A stretch of 9,917 bases of DNA from Candidatus Kerfeldbacteria bacterium. GTDB lineage: Bacteria > Patescibacteriota > Patescibacteriia > SBBC01. Under the pieces are notes generated by a model that worked only from the letters and a program-made list of their open reading frames with translations, was not told where the DNA came from and made no database searches. Within the stretch, counting starts at the first letter, position 1, and each line of letters begins with the position of its first letter. Positions 1 through 7,218 of this stretch are shown piece after piece. The DNA is taken from the NCBI GenBank assembly GCA_903854795.1, contig CAINXF010000095.1:1-9917 (forward strand). The letters are read 5' to 3'. The position numbers and the translations under genes are program-made.

Positions 1-1
1 A

Positions 2-3000
2 ATAGCGGCTAACGGACAAGCGTTCAACAATCTCGTCATTAATGGCGCTGGCGGCGGGTGGACCATGAGCGGCGCGACGACCGTGAGCGGTGATCTGACG
101 ATCACCGCGGGAACGCTGATCGCGCCATCGGCAGCTACGCTCACGATCGGTGGAAGTTTCACGAATGGCTACAGCTTCCAACACAATTCGGGGACTGTAC
201 TCATGACCGGCACGGGAAATATCGCCGGGGTGTTGTATTTTAACAACCTCACCATCAATGGCAACGGAAATATTGCGACGGTAACTGACGGCATCATTGT
301 ATTCGGCGCGTTGACGATCGGTGCCGTGGGCGACAATAACGATGATACGCTCAGTATTGATAGTGGTAAAAATGTTAGTGTTGTTGGTTTTGGCAGTTCT
401 ATCGTTATCCCAGGGAGCGGTACCGATTCGATCGTCGGCGCCGGTACGCTTGTGGTGATCAACACATCGTTCAGTACGACCGGTGTAGTCAGTTGCAACG
501 TGGATTTCGCAACTTCGGATGATGGCATCTCGACGATCCCAGCACGCACGTTTTCGGGCGCGACGAGGACGGTGACGCTTTCGCAAGGTGATACGGTCTA
601 CACCGCGATCCAAGCGAACGCTGGTAATTTGACCATCGAAGGGAACCTCGTCATCAGGGACGATTTCGACAACGGGTTTCAGGTCGATTTCAGCACGAAC
701 GCAGTGAACGTCAGCGTCGGCGGTAACGTGTCGTCACCGGGAGCGACGAACATCGGCATCAGCCTGCCGGGAACTTCTGGTTCGTGGATTTCGAGCGGTG
801 ATGTTAACCTTACGAATATTGGTACGCTGACGACAAATTCCGGAACCCTTAAGTTGAACGGGACCGGTAAGACACTCACTACCGACGGCAAGTCGCTCTA
901 CAACTTCGAACTGACCGGCGGTAGCGTGGCTATGTCCGGCGCGACGACGGTGAGTAATAACCTTACGATCACGACGGGAACGCTGACCGCACCGTCGGCG
1001 GCGAACCTTACGGTCGGCGGTGACCTCATGAACAACGCCACGTTCACGCACAACTCCGGTACGGTCATTATGACCGGTACGGGAAAGAAGCTCTACGGTT
1101 CGACCGCGACGACGTTCAACAACGTGACTATCTCCGGTACGACATCGGTACCGAACACGAGCGGCGCCGACGAGACGATTACCGGAACGTTGCAGGTCGA
1201 CGGCAGTAAGATGTTGTCGATCGAATCGAGTCGCACGGTGACGCAGAAAGGCGCGATCTCGTTGACCGGCACGGTCGACGGCGCGGGTAGGCTGACCATC
1301 ACGAACGCCGCGACCGGACTGTCGACCGGCGGTACCTTAAATTGCATCGTCCGCTTCTTCGCCGATACCGGCAACGCTACCATCGTCGCACGGGCGTATG
1401 GCGGCGACCTTGAGGCATACTCAAATTCGACAGGGAAGACCGTCACGATCGGCGCGTTCACGAACCAGGTGATCGCGGGGAATTTCAAGATGATCACGGG
1501 CGCTGCGTCCGGCGCTGCGCTCGCCATCACCGGCACCACGAACAACCCGGTGATGACTATCAATGGCAGCCTTAGTTTTACCAAAGGCGCGTTTCCGACG
1601 CCGACATTGACCACCGGGAACGGGCAGTGGACCGTGACCGGCAATGTGGATTTCAGGAACGGAGGCGTCGTCGCCTCGTCGACGAACACAATACTCATGG
1701 ACGGAAATGGTACGATGTATGCGAATAGCCAAACGCTAAGGAAGTTCACGGTCAACGGCACGAACAATAATGTCACGTTGTCCGGCGCATTGATCCTCTC
1801 CTCGACAATGACCATCGGTGGAGCCAGCGATGGCAACAACGACACCTTGACTATCGCCTCAGGCGCTTGGATCAGGGTGTCCGGCAGTGCATCCGTCGTG
1901 ATCTATGGAAGTGGCACCGATACCATCACCGGAGCTGGCACGCTAATGATGTACAACTCCAACCTTTCGACGAACGGCGTTATTAGTTGCAACGTGACGT
2001 TTTTTGCCGCCGAAGCAATCACTACTACGGTACCTGCACGTGAATTCGCTGATTCGACGAAAACTATCACTTTCAACTCGACCTGTTCTGAGAGTGGTTG
2101 TACGTTATATGTAGGTGCTGGCACGCTTACGATACAAGGATCGTTGGTCCTGAGCGATACCACTGACCAGCCTTTGATTGTCGATTTTGGTATGTATAAT
2201 CCGAGCGTGAACGTGACCGGTGATGTATCGGTAAGTTCGCCAATTGACTTGGTGATGCCGTCATCTACTTGGATATCGAGTGGGAACTTCGATCTGACCG
2301 GCGTCTCATCCTTTACTGCTAATACCAGCACCCTCTCGATGAGAGGTACTGGAAAGTCCCTTATTACCAACGGCAAGTCGTTGTTTAATTTCGGGCTTGA
2401 TGGTGGCAGCGTGACGATGGTCGGACCGACAACCATCGACAATGTAATGGCGATCGGTGAAGGAACGCTTACCGCACCATTGGCTGCGGATCTGACCATC
2501 GGCGGCCATTTCATAAACGACTGGACCTTCGTCCCTAACTCCGGTACGGTCGTCATGACCGGCACGGGAAACATCACCGGTTCTGCCCCCACGACGTTTA
2601 ATAATCTGACTATCAATGGTTCGACGACCATGTTGACGAGCAACCAGGCGGTGATCGCGGTGTTAACTGTCGCGGCTGGGAAAACCTTAACGGTCACCGG
2701 AGTTAACCTGACGGACTCCGGCTCGGCCGAAATATCCTGGGGTGACGGAACAAGTACGATTACCGGTACCGGAAAACTCATTTTCCCGAACGGTGCCGGC
2801 GGACCGGGCACGTCAGGAGTTGTTAGTGCCATCACGCAGTATGATGCTACCAATGGAGATATTGCGAGCACGACCGTTGACGCGCGGACGTATAATAATC
2901 GAGTCGAATTTATTTCTTCATCTGCAATTTCGCGATCAATTACCATGGCCAGTGGTGCCTACACCCTGAGTGGATCGTCATCACATCTGTACATCCAGGC

Positions 3001-5416
3001 CAATGGTGACGGCGACCTTACGCTTGATGCGGGGGTGAACAATCCGACCGTGACCATTGGTGGTGACTTGAAGACGAATGGGACTGGTGACGGTATGGAT
3101 ATTCTTGTGGCGGGAGTTGGTGTTTGGACGGTGACCGGCAGCGTCGATTTTACGAATGGATTCTACACACCGAAACTCGCTAATCTTTCGGCGACGTGGA
3201 ACCAAACGTCAAATACTGATATTTACTACGACCTCGATTGTCTCACGACAACTACCTATTCTTGTGAGTCCGACACAGCGGCGACGCTTTCGGCCGGTCT
3301 CATAACTACCGCTCAAAGTAGAGAAATGTGCGGCTCGGTGGACGGAGGTTATAATGATATTACGAAGCAAATCGGTCTCGGATTTTCGCTGACGCCCGTG
3401 CCGAGCACCGCGACTGTTGTGTCGGCTAGACTGTCAGTCAAGGTCGTGGCTGCAACGCCGGATACGATATTTATCGGTCGAGCACAGAGTGATGACATCT
3501 CCGGCACGAGCTGTTCGACGAGCGCGCGGGCTAGCGCATTAGCATTCAGCAATACGTATGTGAATGACGACCTGTGGAATACGGTCGGGCAGAAAGAAGA
3601 CCGATTGCGCATTCCTGGTGTAAACGATATTCAGGCGCGGATTAACGGTTCCCATGCGATCAGTCTAAGTGTCGGCGCTGACGGAGCCATCCGAACCAAT
3701 GATAATTATGAGGTCTTGAATTCTCGGGTTAATGGCTCTGGGGCACCGGTCTTGCGGGTGGGGTATGCCCCGACGGGGACGAACCCAACAATCGTCATGA
3801 ATGGGAACGGAACTTTCCGTGGTGATGGTAATGGGTTTTATAACCTCACTACCCCAGGAACGGTCACCTTGAATGATATGTTCTATTTGTATGGGACGCT
3901 CGATTTGACTGGCGGGACGGTGACCCCTGGATCCTCGAATAATATTGTGATGTCTGGGGCTACGGGTACGATCAAGGGGGCGGGTCAAACCCTGGGGGCT
4001 GTCACGATAGCCGGAAACAATACCACTACTTTCAGCAGTTCCGATGTGACTATTAACAACCTGCTTTTCGGGCCCAATGGATCGATTTCTATTGATAGCG
4101 GGCAAACGGTTACCAGTCTCGGGACGTTATCGAATGTGCTCGCAAATATCTTAGGAGCCGGAACGTTTCGCTACATGAACACAGCTCCTCCGAGCACAAG
4201 CGGCACAATATCTGCCACATTCCGTTATGATTCAACGAACGGGAACCAAACGATTGCCAACCGAACTTACGGCGGTCCGGTTGAAGTGGTGAATACCGGC
4301 ACGGGGGCAAGGACTGATGCTGTTACCTCGTCCGGGACGATGCTGCTGAATTCTTCGTTGGCGCTCAGCAATACTGGAAGCGGAAGTTTGGCTGTAAGCA
4401 TTGATACATATGACCGCCCGACGACAATCAATGGGGCGTTCACGATCGGCGCCGGTACCACCTGGAGTTCATGTAGCACGAGCTGTTTGACCTTCAATGG
4501 GAACTACACAAACAACGGAACATTTGTTCATGATTCCGGGACCGTGACGCTCGCCGGGACAGGACAGCAAACCATCGGCGGTACGCTCGCCGGGACCGGC
4601 GCGAAGTTCAACAATCTTACCATTACCAATACGTACGGAAGCGACCCCGATGCATCACCGTCGGTCATCTTTACGGGCGGTGTTGAGACCGCGGGAACGT
4701 TCACGGCATCGAGCGACACCAAGTTGCGATTCTTGTCAGGAGCGACCAACACGTTCAACGCGATGACGCTCGCCGGCACGAGCGGTCACTTGGTAGCGCT
4801 CCGCAGCTCGACCTACGGCACCGCGACGTATTTCGTCGTCGGTGCGTCGCGATCGATCGACTATGCGTCGGTGCGCGACAATGACGCCTGCAGTAGCAAC
4901 GGGGGATCGATCGATGCCTCCAATGGTGATTCGGTCAACGTCGGGAATGCACCGTGCTGGCTCATCGGGTCGCTTTCGGTGTCGATCAGCTCGACGGACC
5001 TAAATCTCGGCACGCTCGGTTCGGGGACGATCAACCGGACGAGCGCGACGTCGACCGTGACAACCAGCGCGCCATCCGGTTATATGTCCTTGTTATCATA
5101 CAACCATCCGTTGCAGATCGACGTTGCGCACGCGTTGCCGGATGCCACTGGAACGATCGCGGCGGGTGCGACCGCGTTCGGGGTGAGCACATCGAAGGCA
5201 GGTCAGACCATCGCGCAGACAGACGTCACTTGTGCGACCAGTGGTTCCGGATCGAACGCCTCTGGGCTGACGACGTCGCTCCAGCAGTATGCGTCAGCAA
5301 CGGCGAAGGTCGCGGGTGAAACGACCACGCTTTGCTTGCAGGCGACTGCCGATATCTTGAGGGTCGCGGGTGTGTACTCGACTACGCTGACGCTTGTCAC
5401 CACGGCGCGGTTCTAG
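2..5416 (+). CDS. Giant repetitive adhesin-like secreted protein, 5' end outside the window
   Basis: The frame is open from the window edge, so the ATG at 65 is internal: the codons before it already encode the same repeat motif (FNNLVING) seen later. 1804 residues are visible, rich in Thr, Ser, Gly and Asn. Recurring short blocks such as SGTVxMTGTG followed by FNNLTING, about 25-30 residues apart, suggest a beta-solenoid. A domain unlike the repeats lies at residues 1063-1255. The last solenoid part has a cap-like segment with two Cys (residues 1619-1653, DNDAC to APCW). Residues 1658-1804 form a separate beta-rich C-terminal domain ending in TTARF, with no LPxTG motif or membrane anchor. 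Such architecture is typical of very large exported proteins of Patescibacteria and some Bacteroidota; an adhesive or surface-layer role is inferred. The signal peptide would be upstream of the window. No enzyme motif was recognised. The coding call is very secure, the function is not. Confidence 0.93.
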   Translation: MAANGQAFNNLVINGAGGGWTMSGATTVSGDLTITAGTLIAPSAATLTIGGSFTNGYSFQHNSGTVLMTGTGNIAGVLYFNNLTINGNGNIATVTDGIIVFGALTIGAVGDNNDDTLSIDSGKNVSVVGFGSSIVIPGSGTDSIVGAGTLVVINTSFSTTGVVSCNVDFATSDDGISTIPARTFSGATRTVTLSQGDTVYTAIQANAGNLTIEGNLVIRDDFDNGFQVDFSTNAVNVSVGGNVSSPGATNIGISLPGTSGSWISSGDVNLTNIGTLTTNSGTLKLNGTGKTLTTDGKSLYNFELTGGSVAMSGATTVSNNLTITTGTLTAPSAANLTVGGDLMNNATFTHNSGTVIMTGTGKKLYGSTATTFNNVTISGTTSVPNTSGADETITGTLQVDGSKMLSIESSRTVTQKGAISLTGTVDGAGRLTITNAATGLSTGGTLNCIVRFFADTGNATIVARAYGGDLEAYSNSTGKTVTIGAFTNQVIAGNFKMITGAASGAALAITGTTNNPVMTINGSLSFTKGAFPTPTLTTGNGQWTVTGNVDFRNGGVVASSTNTILMDGNGTMYANSQTLRKFTVNGTNNNVTLSGALILSSTMTIGGASDGNNDTLTIASGAWIRVSGSASVVIYGSGTDTITGAGTLMMYNSNLSTNGVISCNVTFFAAEAITTTVPAREFADSTKTITFNSTCSESGCTLYVGAGTLTIQGSLVLSDTTDQPLIVDFGMYNPSVNVTGDVSVSSPIDLVMPSSTWISSGNFDLTGVSSFTANTSTLSMRGTGKSLITNGKSLFNFGLDGGSVTMVGPTTIDNVMAIGEGTLTAPLAADLTIGGHFINDWTFVPNSGTVVMTGTGNITGSAPTTFNNLTINGSTTMLTSNQAVIAVLTVAAGKTLTVTGVNLTDSGSAEISWGDGTSTITGTGKLIFPNGAGGPGTSGVVSAITQYDATNGDIASTTVDARTYNNRVEFISSSAISRSITMASGAYTLSGSSSHLYIQANGDGDLTLDAGVNNPTVTIGGDLKTNGTGDGMDILVAGVGVWTVTGSVDFTNGFYTPKLANLSATWNQTSNTDIYYDLDCLTTTTYSCESDTAATLSAGLITTAQSREMCGSVDGGYNDITKQIGLGFSLTPVPSTATVVSARLSVKVVAATPDTIFIGRAQSDDISGTSCSTSARASALAFSNTYVNDDLWNTVGQKEDRLRIPGVNDIQARINGSHAISLSVGADGAIRTNDNYEVLNSRVNGSGAPVLRVGYAPTGTNPTIVMNGNGTFRGDGNGFYNLTTPGTVTLNDMFYLYGTLDLTGGTVTPGSSNNIVMSGATGTIKGAGQTLGAVTIAGNNTTTFSSSDVTINNLLFGPNGSISIDSGQTVTSLGTLSNVLANILGAGTFRYMNTAPPSTSGTISATFRYDSTNGNQTIANRTYGGPVEVVNTGTGARTDAVTSSGTMLLNSSLALSNTGSGSLAVSIDTYDRPTTINGAFTIGAGTTWSSCSTSCLTFNGNYTNNGTFVHDSGTVTLAGTGQQTIGGTLAGTGAKFNNLTITNTYGSDPDASPSVIFTGGVETAGTFTASSDTKLRFLSGATNTFNAMTLAGTSGHLVALRSSTYGTATYFVVGASRSIDYASVRDNDACSSNGGSIDASNGDSVNVGNAPCWLIGSLSVSISSTDLNLGTLGSGTINRTSATSTVTTSAPSGYMSLLSYNHPLQIDVAHALPDATGTIAAGATAFGVSTSKAGQTIAQTDVTCATSGSGSNASGLTTSLQQYASATAKVAGETTTLCLQATADILRVAGVYSTTLTLVTTARF
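11..262 (+). repeat. 84-residue solenoid repeat, copy A
   Basis: Encodes the block from NGQAFNNLVING through MSGATTVSGDLTIT, an NSGTVLMTGTG element and FNNLTING. It aligns along its length with copies at 884-1138 and 2369-2620. This match shows that the reading frame upstream of the ATG at 65 is coding. Confidence 0.82.
263..1138 (+). repeat. Large internal duplication, unit 1
   Basis: This segment of the giant gene is collinear at protein level with 1760-2620. Shared landmarks in order are a DNNDDTL/DGNNDTL block, GSGTDSIVGAGTL/GSGTDTITGAGTL, GVVSCNV/GVISCNV, TIPAR/TVPAR, SWISSG/TWISSG, GTGKTLTTDGKSL/GTGKSLITNGKSL and GTLTAPSAANLTVGG/GTLTAPLAADLTIGG. DNA identity is only partial, so the duplication is old rather than a recent slippage event. 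Confidence 0.85.
884..1138 (+). repeat. 84-residue solenoid repeat, copy B
   Basis: Encodes DGKSLYNFELTGGSVAMSGA, then GTLTAPSAANLTVGG, HNSGTVIMTGTG and FNNVTISG. It is 255 bp long against 252 bp for copies A and C, so the period is tightly kept. It forms the end of large duplication unit 1. Confidence 0.85.
1760..2620 (+). repeat. Large internal duplication, unit 2
   Basis: This is the second copy of the unit at 263-1138. It is nearly the same length (861 versus 876 bp) and keeps the block order. It carries an extra pair of Cys (STCSESGC) absent from unit 1. The DNA appears more AT-rich than unit 1. Confidence 0.83.
2369..2620 (+). repeat. 84-residue solenoid repeat, copy C
   Basis: Encodes NGKSLFNFGLDGGSVTMVG, then GTLTAPLAADLTIGG, NSGTVVMTGTG and FNNLTING. 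It forms the end of large duplication unit 2 and matches copy B more closely than copy A in its first third. Confidence 0.85.
3188..3766 (+). other. Inserted jelly-roll-like (DNRLRE/CBM6-like) domain within the giant protein
   Basis: About 190 residues (1063-1255 of the visible protein) lack the solenoid signature and interrupt it; the MNGNGTF-type repeats resume directly afterwards. The segment has four Cys in its first 55 residues or so. It then shows alternating beta strands (VVSARLSVKVV), a W-containing segment (DLWNTVGQ), an IQARINGSHAISLSVG strand pair, and the ending YEVLNSRVNGSGAPVLRVGY. An ending of the form E...(S/N)R....aP.L.V.Y recalls the DNRLRE or CBM6-like beta-sandwich domains found in exported proteins, where related folds bind carbohydrate. 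This assignment is by eye and moderate; the domain boundaries are firmer than the family name. Confidence 0.55.
4973..5413 (+). other. C-terminal beta-rich domain shared with the protein starting at 8914
   Basis: Residues 1658-1804 read as short beta strands: LSVSISSTDLNLGTLGSGTI, a TSAPSGYMSLLSY strand, IAAGATAFGVSTSKAGQTI, a TTSLQQYASATA segment, TTTLCLQATADILRV and a last strand YSTTLTLVTTARF. The 8914 gene carries the matching order LSVSYDTTTAALGTLDTTHV, TNAGNGYISLVKY, IAVGASKFGVSTSQTGPW, TTSYQDYA. Two Cys (in VTCAT and TLCLQ) could form a disulphide. I infer a secretion or surface-attachment module, because it occurs at the end of proteins with otherwise unrelated bodies. No known family name is assigned with confidence. 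Confidence 0.7.
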
Positions 5417-5419
5417 TCA

Positions 5420-5448
5420 TTGACAAATTCGATCATTGATGGTATACT
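5420..5448 (+). promoter_or_regulatory. Sigma70-type promoter for the 5495 gene
   Basis: TTGACA at 5420-5425, a 17-nt spacer ending in TGG (extended -10), and TATACT at 5443-5448. It starts 3 bp after the stop of the giant gene. A transcript starting near 5455 would have a leader of about 40 nt. This gap (5417-5494) holds nothing else apart from the ribosome binding site. Confidence 0.85.
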
Positions 5449-5477
5449 GGAATTGTCTACAGAGATCCGATAGTATC

Positions 5478-5484
5478 AAGAAGG
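5478..5484 (+). promoter_or_regulatory. Likely ribosome binding site AAGAAGG, which bears on the start choice
   Basis: The purine run AAGAAGG lies 10 nt before the GTG at 5495 and 16 nt before the ATG at 5501. The spacing favours GTG, codon preference favours ATG; the two products differ by only two residues. Confidence 0.55.
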
Positions 5485-5494
5485 TATTTTTTGT

Positions 5495-7078
5495 GTGAAT
5501 ATGAAAAAGAATATCGCCCCATTTCATGTGATGGTCATTGCCGTGGTGGCAAGTTTTTCGTTATTGGCTGTTGGAACCGTTCTCGCGTTGCAACGGATAA
5601 TGCCGCTCCCAGGAGACGGCTCAGGTGGAATAATAAAGAAGCCAGTTGGTATTATAAAAAAACCACCGATTGTTCCGCAGCCGGTTTCTCAGGTGCCGTG
5701 TAGTCGGGAGGATATGGGCGATACGGCGTACCTCAATTGTGAGGCGCTTGCCGAGAGTCAGAAGATTGATACGTTTCTAACGAATAATAAGGCGGGGAAG
5801 CTATATACGCCCGACTCGCGGGAAGCGATTTTGACTCCGTACTCGGAGGTTGTACGATTACTGATCGATACGCAGGCACTTGGTTATTTGAATTTGTATG
5901 ACGCGACAAAGAATGCACGGTACCTACAAGAGGCGCAGTCGCGGTTAGATTACATTATTTCTCAAGGCAACTTGACCCTGCGGGGCAATGGTTTTGATGG
6001 CCAGGTTGGTTGGAGCATGCTCCGTGCGTACTCGGTGACGAAGAATGAAGCCTACCGGACGTGGGGGATGAAGATTGCCGATGCCTGCCTCGGGTATCGC
6101 GATACCATGAATGTCGGCTATATGTGCGATTTAACGTTGGGCCAAGCCTATACCCTGACGGGCGATACAAGATACCTGACACAAGCGAGATGGGTCACAC
6201 GGAACACAGGCGACAAACAGTTTACCGATGGCGCCTTTCCACACTTAGCTGATAAAGGTTTTGGCGAGAATACTGGGTATACCGAATGGATAACATACGA
6301 AATGATTAACTATCGTCGCGATGACCCGAGCAACCCGGACCTTAATTACGCGGTCATCAAGGCGGCAAATTTTCTCGGCCAGCGCGTCAGTTCTGATGGG
6401 AGCATTAATTATCAGGATGCGAACGGCATTTATTGGAGTGATGGCGGCGGAAATCTCGATTGTCGCGGTTGGCTGGACGGTTTGCCCTCGATTGCGTATA
6501 CCATGCATGCCTTCGGACGTGACGATCTGGCGTCTAAGGCGGTAGATTTTCTCATTCAAAACGAGCTGACTGGAACTCAAGCGGGAAGTTTCCCTGATAA
6601 GTGGGAATTTACTGATCCGAACAACGCCTGGACCACGGGGAGTCCGTCGGTCATTCGAACTTCTCTTATTTTTATGTATTTGACTGATATTTTACGCGTC
6701 AAATCGGGTGAGGTCGCGAATGGTAGCCGCGTGGCCTGTACCGTCACGCCTGGTAATTGCGATCCGGCGTTACAAGAAATTAATCAGTGTGCGGCCGGCT
6801 TGTCTGGGCACATGACGACGTTTGATGGAGTGACGACAAAGTGTCTATCCGAAGAGGCGATGAATTATCGGTCAGTAAACTGTATTGTTGATTGGAGCTG
6901 TACGTACGATGATGATAACCGGGAATCGGACGTACGTATCTGCCGAAATACCGAGAGTATCAAGTGCGCCGGCGACGCCTGCGGGACGTTCTGTCTTGAT
7001 ACCAACCCAGACGGTCGGACGTGTGACCGAGAATTTGAGCAGGGCGATCAATGTCTCTTGCCGCCGCCGCCGTACTAA
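5495..7078 (+). CDS. Exported alpha/alpha toroid-like protein with cysteine-rich C-terminal domain (paralogue 1)
   Basis: 527 residues. The N-terminus has a Lys-bearing n-region and a hydrophobic stretch at 11-31, a signal peptide probably cut after TVLA. A linker with a GIIKKP element twice (45-50, 52-57) follows. Residues about 69-405 form the core, with repeated amphipathic helix pairs and phrases such as QALGYLNLYDATKNARYLQE and YTLTGDTRYLTQA. These are characteristic of (alpha/alpha) toroids, as in six-hairpin glycosidases, epimerases and polysaccharide lyases. Conserved with the paralogue are EVxRL (118-122), GAFPH (246-250), DDP (276-278), DGSIxYxDANG (301-311), NLD (320-322), FPDK (366-369) and WTxGxPSVxRTSL (379-391). 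Cys pairs 69/82 and 198/211 are also shared and may be disulphides. The tail has 12 Cys (415-520) and ends PPPPY. A glycan-active enzyme or binding protein is plausible, but catalytic residues cannot be assigned. An ATG at 5501 is an alternative start. Confidence 0.92.
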   Translation: MNMKKNIAPFHVMVIAVVASFSLLAVGTVLALQRIMPLPGDGSGGIIKKPVGIIKKPPIVPQPVSQVPCSREDMGDTAYLNCEALAESQKIDTFLTNNKAGKLYTPDSREAILTPYSEVVRLLIDTQALGYLNLYDATKNARYLQEAQSRLDYIISQGNLTLRGNGFDGQVGWSMLRAYSVTKNEAYRTWGMKIADACLGYRDTMNVGYMCDLTLGQAYTLTGDTRYLTQARWVTRNTGDKQFTDGAFPHLADKGFGENTGYTEWITYEMINYRRDDPSNPDLNYAVIKAANFLGQRVSSDGSINYQDANGIYWSDGGGNLDCRGWLDGLPSIAYTMHAFGRDDLASKAVDFLIQNELTGTQAGSFPDKWEFTDPNNAWTTGSPSVIRTSLIFMYLTDILRVKSGEVANGSRVACTVTPGNCDPALQEINQCAAGLSGHMTTFDGVTTKCLSEEAMNYRSVNCIVDWSCTYDDDNRESDVRICRNTESIKCAGDACGTFCLDTNPDGRTCDREFEQGDQCLLPPPPY

Positions 7079-7147
7079 GTCGATGCGAGCGATACGACGA
7101 CGCTGTGTTTCTAGGCAACTGCTGATATCCTTAGTGTGACAGATTGA
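7079..7147 (+). pseudogene. Relic of the adhesin C-terminal domain, with in-frame TAG
   Basis: Immediately after the stop of the preceding gene, and in its frame, the DNA reads VDASDTTTLCF, a TAG, then ATADILSVTD and TGA (7145-7147). This matches GETTTLCLQATADILRV in the C-terminal domain of the giant protein (5318-5365). Over the 48 bases at 7091-7138 I count 36 identities. Of the 12 differences, 10 fall at third codon positions, the pattern left by selection on protein sequence. The copy therefore diverged as a working gene and was broken afterwards. It lacks the rest of the domain and any start, so it is a remnant, not a gene. The TGA overlaps the -35 box of the next promoter. Confidence 0.8.
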
Positions 7148-7172
7148 CAAGGGCAATTTTTTGTGCTATCGT
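7144..7172 (+). promoter_or_regulatory. Sigma70-type promoter for the 7219 gene
   Basis: TTGACA at 7144-7149, a 17-nt spacer with a T-run and an ending of TGC (extended -10), and TATCGT at 7167-7172. Transcription would begin near 7179, about 40 nt before the ATG at 7219. The -10 hexamer is weaker than in the two sister promoters. Confidence 0.78.
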
Positions 7173-7218
7173 TTGCTGTTTCGAAGCTGACTATCATTCG
7201 TATACAATCCATAACCCA

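Noticed and set aside
65..67. ATG at 65 as the start of the giant gene
   Set aside because: Codons 2-64 are open in the same frame and encode part of the same repeat; there is no promoter, ribosome site or signal peptide here.
11..2620. Repeats as a CRISPR array or mobile element
   Set aside because: The repeats are long, diverged, in frame and coding. There are no short identical repeats with spacers, no transposase or integrase, and no terminal inverted repeats.
1903..2946. Long reverse-strand open frame of 347 codons inside the giant gene
   Set aside because: It is a mirror of the Thr/Gly-rich repeat coding strand, giving an unnatural Val/Pro-rich protein without a recognisable domain, start signal or promoter. 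The same holds for the 250-codon reverse frame at 1093-1845.
7144..7146. TTG at 7144 as the start of paralogue 2
   Set aside because: It lies in the -35 box, upstream of the predicted transcript start, and would put 25 unlikely residues before a normal signal peptide starting at the ATG at 7219.
7076..7147. Programmed readthrough of TAA at 7076 to append the C-terminal segment to paralogue 1
   Set aside because: The extension would meet a TAG after 11 codons and a TGA after 10 more, and it lacks most of the domain. A relic explains it better.
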